From positions 2,687,526 to 2,751,525 of the forward strand of contig RPFO01000034.1 of the NCBI GenBank assembly GCA_009746045.1: a stretch of DNA of 64,000 nucleotides, read 5' to 3'. The notes beneath the pieces are model-generated. The model was not told where the DNA came from and searched no databases. It saw nothing but the letters and a program-made list of their open reading frames with translations. Position numbers and translations under genes: made by a program. Shown here one piece after another: positions 9,486-18,091 of the stretch. Source of the DNA: Mesostigma viride (Eukaryota; Streptophyta; Mesostigmatophyceae; Mesostigmatales; Mesostigmataceae). Each line of letters opens with the position of its first letter. Within the stretch, counting starts at the first letter, position 1.

Positions 9486-12400
9486 AATCCCAGCGGGACC
9501 GCTCCCTTTTCCCGCTGCCATACCCACTTAGGCCAGCGTACACCGCGTGGGGCAGGGTGAGATCGGCACGCCGGCGACAGCGTGCCACGCGCCGCCACCG
9601 CGAGTACACACTGCAATGCAAGGTAGTGCGTTGGCTTAATTGGCTGTGGGGAGGGGGGCAAGACCCTCCTCCTAACCCTAGAGGGGCGTGCTCTAAGGGG
9701 AGGGAGGAGGCCCTTGCGAGGGTCAAGAGGCACTGCACCTGGCACAGTCGCCGCGTAGGGGGCGTTGCGACAGGCCAGGAGCAAGAAGGTGCTGATGCAA
9801 TATATGGGAAGCAGAATAAGTATGAACAACTGCGCGCGGACGCGGTGAGTCTACCAAAGGCGGAGGTGGCGGGGAAGGCACGGCTGCTCGACCTGTTGGC
9901 TATGCGGCCGAGCTGGCGGGAGATATATGCCAGCGAAGAGAACTGCATCAAGCCAGCGGTCGTGGCGAGCGCAAAGTATTGGAATGTGCCCAAGCCCAGC
10001 CGGGGATGCTCCATGGCTGAATGGGGCAAGCTCATGAGCCGGGCAGCGGGCGTGGGCATGGTGGCGTTCCGGGAGAGGCGGCCCAAGTGGGTGGATGGCT
10101 GCTTTGGAGTGGCCAAGGGGGTGGGTGAGCTTCGGTTCATCGTCAACAGGAAGCTGGGCAACCTGCTGTGGGTGGACCCCCCCAAGATCCTGCTACCCCA
10201 CCTGGGCATCCTCGTGGAGGTCTACATCAAAGGCTGGTGCTACTGCGCCAAGAGCGACCTCGTGTCATACTACTATTCCATCGAGGTGCCCGAGTGGTGG
10301 TGGGACTACCAAGGGCTTCCTAGTGTGTGGTCGACTAGCGTAGGTCTGGCAGGGCCCAGGCGGAAGGTGTGGCCCGTGCTCAAGGTGCTGGCCATGGGAC
10401 ATTCCCATGCGGTGGCGCTGGGGGAGGCCATCCATGAGATGGTGCTCTACATGACCGGTGCCCTGGATCCGAGGCGCCAGGTCAACTACCTCTCAAGCGC
10501 AGGTGAGCTCACCTTGGTGCGCGACGAGTGTGGCCAGCCACTGCGCTTGGCCATCGAGTACAAGGAGGAGCGCGCCGGGGAGCTTCAGATTGACCTGGAA
10601 AACCCCCCTGCCCCCATGCTGTCCATCACTATTGATGACTTGGTGGCCAGCAACGGGCGGACCTGCGAGGCGGTGAACCAGCTCATCACGCGCGCTATTG
10701 AGGAAGGCTACCTCCCTAACAACCTTGTGCCGTCTAAGGAGAAGACTAAGATGGCGAGCCTGGAAGGGGACGAGCTAGAAGCCCTAGGGGTGGTGCACCG
10801 ACGGAACGGCGTGCTGGAACCAACGGTCAAGCAGCTCAACCTTGTGATCGCCCACACGCAGGCTATACTCACTCGAGGCCGAGCTACGGCCGAGGGGCTG
10901 GCTGCCGTCTTGGGGCGGTGGTTGTGGCTGCAGATGTTAAGCCGCAGCTGCTTGTCCATTTGGCAGCAATGTTTCAAATTCATCAGCCTGCAAGGGTGGG
11001 GGCAGCGATCCTGGGTGCTGTGGGCCGGGGTGCGGGAGGAGTTAGAGTGTGCCCTGGCCTTGGCTCCCATGCTAAGGGTTGACCGAAGCGCACCTTTGGC
11101 CCGTGAGGTGGTTGCATCTGACGCGTCCACCTACGGGCAAGGTGTCGTGTACGCAACCATGGAGCCGGGCGATGTGACGGAGCTGGCGAGGGCACGAGAG
11201 GTGCGGGGGTACCCGACTTTGCTCATACCAAGTGAGGTGGCCTACGCTGGCCCTAGGCCACTGAGCGCGCGGGCGCAACAAGCAATCACTAGCCAGCAAT
11301 GGCGGGTTGGGGTCCGGAGTCGTTGGCGGGATCCGGGGATGCACATCAACGAGAAGGAGGTGCGGGCTGCAGTGAAGGGCGTGGAGAGGAGTGCGCGCAG
11401 CTTGGCAAACCGAGGCAAGCGGGTGGTGAGGTTGGTGGACTCCACCGCGGCGTTGGGCTGCTTGGCTAAGGGGCGGTCCTCATCCCACAAGCTCAACAAG
11501 CAGTGCCGCCGCTTGTGCGCGCTGACCCTCGCCACGGGGAGTCGTTCCCAGTGGGTGTGGACGCCGAGTGCACTTCAACCAGCCGATGGCGTTTCTCGCG
11601 GCCAATCCATGGCGACTTTCTTGGCAGGCTGGGTGCGCGACCTGACCGCGGAAGGCATCCATCCTAACCCGGGGCCCCCTGCACCTGTTAGCTACCTTCC
11701 ATTGCTAGAGGGGAAAGTAAAGCCGGCTACTTTGCTGGCCTACCGTCGTGGTCTTGATTCCCTCTTGACTTGGTGGGAGGCTGGTGGGCGGGCGGACGGG
11801 TCATCGTCACGAGCTGACACCCTTGAGGAGACATTTTGTGCGTATGTCGCCTGGGCTCATTTTCGGGGGTACAGCCGCCAAGTGTGTGTCAATGCCTTGA
11901 TGGGGTTGCAACTTTATTATCCCGGTATGGTGAAGCGGTGGGACTTGGCCCGTGGCGTCCTCGCTGGGTGGAAAACACTTGTGCCCCCCCGTGCCCCTCC
12001 TCCCATTCCATGGGAGGCGGCGTTTGCACTTGCCAGCACGATGGTCATGCAAGGTCAGCGCCTTGCGGGCCTGCTGGTTGTCATCGTGTTCCGCCATTAC
12101 CTGCGAATCTCGGAGGCGCTGAACCTCCGTGTTGGCCATGTGCGCCTCCAGCCTGACGTTCGGCTTGGGCCGGCTCAACGGGGCGCCCTACTGCTGAGGT
12201 CTACCAAGACCTCTAAGGGCAAGACTCAGTCAGTGGTGGTAGAAGATGTGATGTCTGAAACCATCCTCCGTCACTGCATCGCGGGTAAGCACGCTTGGGA
12301 GGCCGTGTTCCCTTTCACCTACCCGCAATTCCGGCGCATTTGGCAGGCTGCGAGTCAGGCCTTGGGGGTCGCCCAGATTTTCACCATTCACGGGCTGCGG

Positions 12401-12607
12401 CATGGAGGTGCCACTCACGATTTCCTCGCGGGTCGCAGCATGGGGGACATCCAGGGCCGGGGGCGCTGGCTTAGCAGCTCCACGGTTGCCCATTATGTGG
12501 GCTTGCACCGCAGTTTGGAGGTGCAGCTGCCTGAGGTTATTCTTCGGGCCATGGCCGCCTGCCCCCCTCGGGCCTGGCGGGCTATTTTGAAATTGCCCTC
12601 CACCTAA
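9353..12607 (+). CDS. E1 Pol: reverse transcriptase, RNase H, 2A-like site, tyrosine recombinase
   Basis: About 1084 residues, open from 9353 (first possible start is GTG, so true initiation is unknown; conserved sequence begins near residue 60 at WGRVRSARRR). RT: first catalytic Asp in AKSDLVSYYY (~297-306) and the Asp pair in ITIDDLVASN (~424-433). RNase H: ASDASTYGQG (~587), NEKEV (~665), LVDSTAALG (~694), PADGVSR (~742). Residues 767-775 read EGIHPNPGP, a 2A-like motif exactly between RNase H and the next domain. Tyrosine recombinase: R918 (LRISEAL), H1013-x-x-R1016, W1039, Y1048, i.e. the full catalytic set. No methyltransferase domain is seen. Relative to corrected gag, pol is in the -1 frame with overlap, as in E2, so expression by frameshift or reinitiation is likely. 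No obvious break: potentially active. Confidence 0.96.
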   Translation: MEGGQPPPAIGGGGCTVSHPGCQGSSPNCHPLGQAQQGSTSREIESQRDRSLFPLPYPLRPAYTAWGRVRSARRRQRATRRHREYTLQCKVVRWLNWLWGGGQDPPPNPRGACSKGREEALARVKRHCTWHSRRVGGVATGQEQEGADAIYGKQNKYEQLRADAVSLPKAEVAGKARLLDLLAMRPSWREIYASEENCIKPAVVASAKYWNVPKPSRGCSMAEWGKLMSRAAGVGMVAFRERRPKWVDGCFGVAKGVGELRFIVNRKLGNLLWVDPPKILLPHLGILVEVYIKGWCYCAKSDLVSYYYSIEVPEWWWDYQGLPSVWSTSVGLAGPRRKVWPVLKVLAMGHSHAVALGEAIHEMVLYMTGALDPRRQVNYLSSAGELTLVRDECGQPLRLAIEYKEERAGELQIDLENPPAPMLSITIDDLVASNGRTCEAVNQLITRAIEEGYLPNNLVPSKEKTKMASLEGDELEALGVVHRRNGVLEPTVKQLNLVIAHTQAILTRGRATAEGLAAVLGRWLWLQMLSRSCLSIWQQCFKFISLQGWGQRSWVLWAGVREELECALALAPMLRVDRSAPLAREVVASDASTYGQGVVYATMEPGDVTELARAREVRGYPTLLIPSEVAYAGPRPLSARAQQAITSQQWRVGVRSRWRDPGMHINEKEVRAAVKGVERSARSLANRGKRVVRLVDSTAALGCLAKGRSSSHKLNKQCRRLCALTLATGSRSQWVWTPSALQPADGVSRGQSMATFLAGWVRDLTAEGIHPNPGPPAPVSYLPLLEGKVKPATLLAYRRGLDSLLTWWEAGGRADGSSSRADTLEETFCAYVAWAHFRGYSRQVCVNALMGLQLYYPGMVKRWDLARGVLAGWKTLVPPRAPPPIPWEAAFALASTMVMQGQRLAGLLVVIVFRHYLRISEALNLRVGHVRLQPDVRLGPAQRGALLLRSTKTSKGKTQSVVVEDVMSETILRHCIAGKHAWEAVFPFTYPQFRRIWQAASQALGVAQIFTIHGLRHGGATHDFLAGRSMGDIQGRGRWLSSSTVAHYVGLHRSLEVQLPEVILRAMAACPPRAWRAILKLPST

Positions 12608-12679
12608 TTTGGTTGTTCATTTCTCTGTCATTATGCTAGGTTCTTTGCCCCTGGCATGGATCGCCAGGGAGGGATATAA

Positions 12680-12817
12680 GGGTAAGGCTAGCCTTTGCCA
12701 AGCAATAAGTGTTCCCATGAGCATCGGCGGCCGGGATGTGGCCTGCCTTTTGTATGTGCTCCACTCATTGTTTTAATAAAGAGTCTGGTTACCCTGGAGT
12801 TCCACGGTTAATAGAAT
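12680..12817 (+). repeat. E1 repeat B1 (138 bp)
   Basis: Same as B2 at +594. Starts GGGTAAGGCTAGCC. Contains TTTTAATAAAGAGTCTGG, a likely poly(A) signal. Directly abuts A2; the shared T at 12817 belongs to either. Confidence 0.95.
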
Positions 12818-13248
12818 CGTGGTTCTCTGAACATAGTTTCTTTATAGTGAGATGGAAGGGTAGCCGCTATAGCTAGGTTATTGGGTTCACGTGACATACC
12901 TTTTGAGGCCGGTGCGGCCTGATCCGGATCAGTCGTGGCCAAAGCTTTGGCCAGTTTTTCTTGGCCAGGTGGCAGGAGCTACGTTGAGATATAAACCTGC
13001 CACTGTCTAGGTTTCTTGGCTCATGGCGTAGTGATTAACTAGATCTAGATTCTTTCTCTCACGCAATATGTGACCTAATAGCCCCGGCAGCCTTACGTAA
13101 GCTGCCGGCAATTAGAACGCCACATTGCGTCATTTGTTCAGACGCAACATTTGCGTGGCGAAAAAATGCCGTCCGGGCCAAGGCCGCATGACACGCAAAA
13201 AAGGACAAAAACAAACCCACCTAGCTAAGGTCGGCCTCTTTTCTTTTC
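12817..13248 (+). repeat. E1 repeat A2 (432 bp)
   Basis: Second copy of A1, ending in TCGGCCTCTTTTCTTTTC just before the C-rich linker. Confidence 0.95.
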
Positions 13249-13273
13249 CCCCCCCCCCTCCCTGCGTGTTTGG
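13249..13273 (+). other. E1 C-rich linker between A2 and B2
   Basis: A C-run followed by TCCCTGCGTGTTTG. It is present once in the element, whereas its two neighbours are each present twice. Equivalent C-rich linkers occur at the same place in E2-E5. Confidence 0.85.
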
Positions 13274-13411
13274 GGGTAAGGCTAGCCTTTGCCAAGCAAT
13301 AAGTGTTCCCATGAGCATCGGCGGCCGGGATGTGGCCTGCCTTTTGTATGTGCTCCACTCATTGTTTTAATAAAGAGTCTGGTTACCCTGGAGTTCCACG
13401 GTTAATAGAAT
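13274..13411 (+). repeat. E1 repeat B2 (138 bp), right end
   Basis: Copy of B1 ending TTAATAGAAT; host satellite resumes with GGTGCATTTTTTGCC. Confidence 0.95.
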
Positions 13412-13760
13412 GGTGCATTTTTTGCCATTTTCAAGCATTTTGCTCAGTGTAAGCTACTAAACAATATCAAACTATGTCAGAAAGCTATGAAATGTTGGAA
13501 GCAACCTAACACCCACTAGATTAGACCATGGGCCAAGTTTGGGCCCAGTTTGATCTCAAAATAGTGACGTTTGCTAGCATAAATGGTGCAATTTTTGCCT
13601 TTTTCAAGCATTTTGGTAAGTATAGTTGCCTCAAACTATGTCAGAAAACTGTGAATTGTTGTAAATAACCTGTTTGCCACTACATTAGACCATCCTCAAC
13701 TTGTAAGGTCAGGCATAGGTAAAGGTAGTGACATTTGCTAGCACTATATACAAGCATATT
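13412..13760 (+). repeat. Satellite units of ~165 bp, right of E1
   Basis: Continuation of the array at 7406-7911; GCTAGCA at 13573 and 13737. The unit boundary at 13573-13590 is the uninterrupted version of the E1 target. Confidence 0.9.
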
Positions 13761-14397
13761 ATGCCTCTTTTCGCATATACACATCAAAAATAACAAGACA
13801 TCATCATATCATGGCCATAATACAAGGTGTGCAAATGCAAATCACACCAGATCGGATGACCAATGATGGGTGGCTGCATGCCATCACATCTACCAGGCTG
13901 CAGGGTGAGAGGCCACATCGCTACAAGACAGGAATCCTCGCAATTGCACAACACCGCTAGTACACTGTGCACATACCCCAAGAGGATTTGGCTACAAGCC
14001 ATAAAAGTTTGGCCATGCTAACACATTCTTCATCCAAGCAAAATGCAGCCTCTCCAAACTCAACTCATTGATTTAAATTCAGCTAGCTAGGCCAGGCGTG
14101 CATGCTCTACTTGCCGACAACCATGAGTAAACTTGTCTACCACTTCATTCCATGCGCCGGTAGATGGCACCGTCTCATCTACCAGTCATCCCCGGCTCCC
14201 ATTCCGCATCCTCCTCTCCCTCTCCCTCTCCCTCTTCCTGAGTCCTCCCCCTCCCCCTCCCATTCTCCCTCCCCTCTCCCTCCTCCTCCCCCTCCTCCTC
14301 CCCCTCTTTCTCCCCCTCTTTCTCTCCCTCTTCCTCCTCCTCCCCGCCTTCACTGTCACTGTGCACAGCAGGGACGGCATCGTCTATGTGGGTGCCA
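13761..14397. other. Non-coding stretch with polypyrimidine tract
   Basis: No gene seen. 14195-14345 is an almost pure C/T tract (CTCCCTCTCCC and CCTCCTCCCC words), purine-only on the other strand, able to adopt triplex-type structure. It lies just downstream of the stop codon of the minus-strand gene at 14398-16165. Confidence 0.7.
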
Positions 14398-16165
14398 TCA
14401 CCTGCGTTCACGGTGCCAGCCTAGCTCCTGTGGAAAGAAGCGAGCGCGGCCAAATGCCTCGACTGGGTGTGGGCAGCCGCACACGAACTGCGTCACCTCC
14501 GCCAGGGCATGATAGTCCTCATACTGCTCATCAGCCCACATCGCCTTGATGAGCAGGTGACCTCCCCTTTCCTGAACCTTAGTGACCCAGCCATGGAAGC
14601 GCTCCCTCTTCCTCGCTATCCCCGGAAACAGGGCACACAGGCGCATCCCGATAAGCGCACGTGCTCCATGCTCGGCAAAGTAGGCATTGCAGTCATCCTT
14701 TGCTGCTGCCCTGGCGGCGGTGGCAGTCTTGTAATGCTCAAAGTCAATCTGCGGGTGCTCTTTCAACGCCGCCACCGTGGCAGCTGACAGTTTGCCGGTA
14801 CTGATCAGCTCAGGCTGGTGCACCTCTGCCGTACCGCCCACTGTCCAGTGCTGCAGGTGTACATCAGAAATGGGGACCGTCATCCCTGCGCTGCCGCCAC
14901 CTAATGTCACTCTAGAAAACTGGCCCGTCCACGACGGTGCGTAGTAAGGAGAGGCGACAATGCTGTCACGCTCCGTGCGATCGCCTTCCAGATCAAGGAC
15001 CTTCACCAGCATGTGTGGTGCCCACGGCATTCCCTGCCCGCAGGTGACGGCTGGCCGCTCAACAACGAGTAGGTCGCTGCGTCGTATGAGGCTTCCATTC
15101 ACCTTAAAGGTGTGCCTGCCGGAAATCAGTGTGCGCAAAGCGGGCGTTGCCGTTGATGTGCTCCCTCGCGCAGCGGGCGCACATGCGCGGTTGATCTGCG
15201 CTTGAATCTCGCGGGCAGGGCAAGCGACGTGTGAGATTACTTGTTTTATGGGCAGCCTCAGTGCTCGTGTTGCCCGCGCAACCGACTGGTCGCCTGCAGA
15301 TCGCAGCGGTAAGGGTACCGCCTTGTTCGCTTGCAGTTCACGCTTCTCTTTGAGCTTTTGCTCCATGATGTCGAACAGATTCTCGTTGTTGGCACGCACA
15401 TCCTCCACGGACTTTGGCACCTGCTCAATCCATCCGTCCAGCAACTGCTGCTTCTCAGCGGCGACGATGTCAGGAAAAAGGCTGTGAAGGCTAGCGCAGG
15501 TACATCTCCTGGCACCGCCCTCGTCCCATTCAAAAAGCGGCACTAGACCAGGACTTCCTTTGGGGGCCTTGCCACGCTCTATGAGGAGGCACCCATAGAC
15601 AGGATCTCCCTGCGGGGTGTACCCAATGGGCGTGACCCCGTCACAAGCCTCGCCATTAGGCCCTGTGGGCTGCCACTTGTTCACCGGTGCATTTACCAAC
15701 GTCTCCGATGCGGCTAGGCGCCAGCGGACATACACGGTCATATCCGGGCCCCAACCAAAACACTTCGAGATCGAACACCTTCGAAGAGCGGTGCCTCTCC
15801 CTCTCGGCTTCGGTTGCTGGCTCATCATCCAAGTCGGCGGTGGCGCCCGCGCCCGCACCCGCGCCGGCGCCTGCGCCCCCACCCCCGCCCGCGCCGCGCG
15901 CGCGCCTTGGGTGGCGCCCGCGCCCGCACCCGCGCCGGCGCCTGCGCCCCCGCCCCCGCCCCCGCCTGGGCCCGCGCCCGCGCCCGCGTCTTGGGTGGCG
16001 CCCGCGCCCGCACCCGCGCCTTCTCCCCCGCCCCCGCCCCCGTCCGCGCCCCCGCCCGTGCCATGCATGGGTGTGGCCCGCGGCTGGCTTCTTCGGAAAT
16101 GCGTCCATCGATTTCACCCACCGGCCGTCAGCGGTGGATGCACCCTTTCGGCCACGTTGTGACAT
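14398..16165 (-). pseudogene. Unknown protein with G/A-rich N-terminus and tudor-like C-terminal motif; one frameshift
   Basis: Read from ATG 16165 (MSQRGRKGASTADGRW), through a G/A/R-rich low-complexity region (about 15830-16065), to DLDDEPATEAERERHRSSKV and VFDLEVFW. At about 15750-15765 the frame must shift by one base to continue as GPDMTVYVRWRLAASETLV; this second frame runs to 14398. The C-terminal part contains LIGMRLCALFPGIARKRERF, then GWVTKV and a DEQYEDY run: the F-x-G-x-V...Y-x-D pattern of small tudor/SAWADEE-type modules found in plant chromatin-like proteins. The middle has a charged helix (ENLFDIMEQKLKEKREL). Alternatively an ATG at 16068 opens the second frame directly. I do not recognise the whole protein. 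The frameshift is either a mutation or a base error in GC-rich DNA. Confidence 0.55.
15830..16065. repeat. GC-rich coding minisatellite
   Basis: Imperfect ~80-bp units of GCGCCCGCGCCCGCACCCG followed by CGCCGGCGCCTGCGCCCC, three copies, each opening with a TTGGGTGGCG-type word. It is open in all three minus-strand frames, so length changes here would not disrupt reading. Confidence 0.8.
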
Positions 16166-16442
16166 CAAGCGCGGCGTCCCCAATAGAACAGTCATGCAAT
16201 ATGAATAATCATTAGTATCAACGATGCGTTCATGCAGGCGTGAACTGTGAAATACAACAAGCATGCAACAACGACTCCAGCACACTTAGTAAATACTGCT
16301 CATAATATCTGTGGCACATGCAACATGGTTAAAACACACATGGATGACCTGTATGGCTGCACATGAACTGTCCACCTAGAGAAGACTAGAAATTCAGCAT
16401 GATATCAAGAGCCATCCACACAAATATATGTCTTACCGCAGC
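16166..16442. other. Spacer between two minus-strand genes
   Basis: AT-richer, no gene seen. It separates the stop of the upstream minus-strand gene (16443) from the start of the next (16165), which fits a promoter-sized spacer. Confidence 0.5.
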
Positions 16443-17100
16443 TTAGGGCTTCTTCGGGTTGAGTTGGCGAATCGAGCTTGTTGAGCCCTGCTCGAAGTAA
16501 TGCTCAAATGCGATGCCCAGGCCCGCCAGCACATCATCAAATGTGATTAGTTTCACAGGTGGTCCGAAGAGTTCCAAACGTGGTTGCTAATTTTCAGGCA
16601 GTGCCTGAAGGCCGCCTCGAAAGTGAAACGCGAAAGTGAAAAGGGGTCACAAACCCTATGTTCATATCCTTGACTCCCCCGTCGAGAACGAACCGAAAAC
16701 CAGCGCCATGAACGAACTTGTGACGAGTAGATGACGACATCGTGGTTATGGCGTCGTACCCCCCCTGGTGCAGCTGCTGCTTTATCGCCGCCTTCCTGTC
16801 CTCTTGCTTCCGCCCGGGCGAAAACCAGGCGCTTCGCAATGCCTGGAGATGTGATATTCTAATGGGCTTCATGCACTCGTGGCCGCACTTACAGTCGAAC
16901 GTCTCGTCGGTCACTAGGCTGCCGGAATGGGTGCTGCCGCTTAGCACTATGGCTGCGAACTTGCGCTTCCCATGGTGTCCCATCACCATGATAGCGAAAG
17001 CCAGGAAGCAGATAGCCACGATTATGTCCCAGCAAAGCCATAGCACACCTTCCGTTTCGACCGCCATGTCGGCCACTAGTCCGGATAGCTCAATGTGCAC
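16443..17100 (-). CDS. Small predicted membrane/Cys-rich protein, two exons
   Basis: Exon 1 from ATG 17100 (MHIELSGLVADMAVETEG) to 16651; an intron with GT-AG ends at 16650-16587 (64 nt); exon 2 to TAA at 16443. Phase is kept across the junction. Exon 1 has a hydrophobic segment (residues ~20-43, WDIIVAICFLAFAIMVMG) that could be a membrane anchor, then FDCKCGHECMKPIRISHLQ, a Cys/His cluster, and RHKFVHGAGFRFVLDGGVK. The Cys cluster plus the Arg-rich helix resembles the N-terminal part of some transposon-derived proteins, but no family is certain. Exon 2 (LITFDDVLAGLGIAFEHYFE) is plausible helical coding sequence. The intron is inferred, not proven. The upstream 290 bp are duplicated in inverse orientation at 22738-23030. 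Confidence 0.5.
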
Positions 17101-17320
17101 CTGACCTTGACACTAATCGCACAAACAGCCACAATTTTGCAAGCAAGAAGACATGGCTACCTCGGCATTTCATGAAATGTACTTCGTGAAATGCATTTCG
17201 TGAAATGTACTAAGGAACGTGATTGGCCGGCGTTCGCTCGCCAAATCTCGCAAAATGTACTAAGGCACGTGATTGGTCCCGCAAAATGTACTAAGGAACG
17301 TGATTGGCCGGCGAAGATTC
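17027..17320 (-). promoter_or_regulatory. Inverted-repeat arm / promoter-like region, left copy
   Basis: Reverse complement of 22738-23030. It holds the first ~25 codons of the gene at 17100 and its upstream region. Read on the minus strand, three tandem words CCAATCACGT(T/G)CCTTAGTACATTT occur: CCAAT boxes joined to CACGTG/CACGTT. A TTTCACGAAATGCATTTCAC palindrome-like block follows. The arms lie only 14 and 11 bp from the ends of E2, so before E2 inserted this was a divergent, near-palindromic promoter. Confidence 0.75.
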
Positions 17321-17334
17321 TGTAGGGAATTTTA

Positions 17335-17469
17335 ATTCTATTAACCGTGGAACTCCAGGGTAACCAGACTCTTTATTAAAACAATAAGTAGAGCACATCG
17401 GGAAGTGGCCCTCAACTGGCCATCCTTACCCATGGGAACACTTTATGTCCAAAAAGGCTAGCCTTACCC
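17335..17469 (-). repeat. E2 repeat B2 (135 bp)
   Basis: Identical to B1 at +546 as far as I can see; contains TTTTAATAAAGAGTCTGG on the minus strand (poly(A) signal). Confidence 0.93.
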
Positions 17470-17502
17470 CCAAACAGGCAACACACAGGGAGGGCGGGTG
17501 GG
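17470..17502 (-). other. E2 C-rich linker between A2 and B2
   Basis: On the minus strand it reads CCCACCCGCCCTCCCTGTGT then GTTGCCTGTTTG. Same position and style as the E1 linker, including the GTGTGTT/GTGTTT word. Confidence 0.85.
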
Positions 17503-17883
17503 AAAACAAAAGAGACCGCCATGAGCTAGGTGAGCAAGCTTTTATCGTGTTTCAAGGCCAACGGCTCTCTACCAACGGCCAGATCCGGCAACGGCCTCTA
17601 AACAGTTTTAGCCGTCAAGTTTTACTTCAGATATTGCCTGTTGCAAACCCGTCCGCAATCACAGATCTGCTAGGAGAACCTAGACGCAAAAATCCGTCGT
17701 CAAGGTACTCAGCACACCGTCAAGGTATGGGCCGCAACAATTAGGCCATATCTTCCGTAATACTCGTACACTAGAAGCCTAATCAACCTTATTACGATCA
17801 CATCACCCAGCTCTATTTCACCTAGCATCAGCGGCTCCCCTTCCGTATCACTATAAAGAAACTATGTTCAGAGAACCCCGATT
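17503..17883 (-). repeat. E2 repeat A2 (381 bp)
   Basis: Copy of A1 at +4843. In element orientation it starts AATCGGGGTTCTCTGAAC (like E1) and ends CTCATGGCGGTCTCTTTTGT. It carries three AACGG words within 45 bp. Confidence 0.93.
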
Positions 17884-18015
17884 CTATTAACCGTGGAACT
17901 CCAGGGTAACCAGACTCTTTATTAAAACAATAAGTAGAGCACATCGGGAAGTGGCCCTCAACTGGCCATCCTTACCCATGGGAACACTTTATGTCCAAAA
18001 AGGCTAGCCTTACCC
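17881..18015 (-). repeat. E2 repeat B1 (135 bp)
   Basis: Copy of B2, abutting A2 with a 3-bp overlap, and following the pol stop codon by about 75 bp. Confidence 0.93.
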
Positions 18016-18091
18016 TTACATCCCTCCCTGGCGACCCAAGCCAGGGGCAAAACAAAAACCGGTGGACGCATAAGACAAGAATGAAGGGAAC

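Larger units (their letters stand above)
7912..13411 (+). mobile_element. E1: autonomous PAT/Kangaroo-like tyrosine-recombinase retrotransposon
   Basis: 5.5-kb element with split direct repeats: A1 7912-8343, gag and pol, B1 12680-12817, A2 12817-13248, a C-rich linker 13249-13273, B2 13274-13411. Pol carries RT, RNase H and a tyrosine recombinase instead of a DDE integrase, which defines the DIRS order; the A-B split repeats (rather than inverted termini) point to the PAT/Kangaroo branch. Flanks join to give an intact satellite unit (compare 13573-13590), so insertion made no target duplication. A1/A2 and B1/B2 are almost identical, suggesting a young insertion. Confidence 0.93.

Noticed and set aside
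12817-13411. Second solo copy of E1 next to the first
   Set aside because: The A2-linker-B2 block is the normal right end of a split-direct-repeat element, since the same arrangement recurs in E2-E5.
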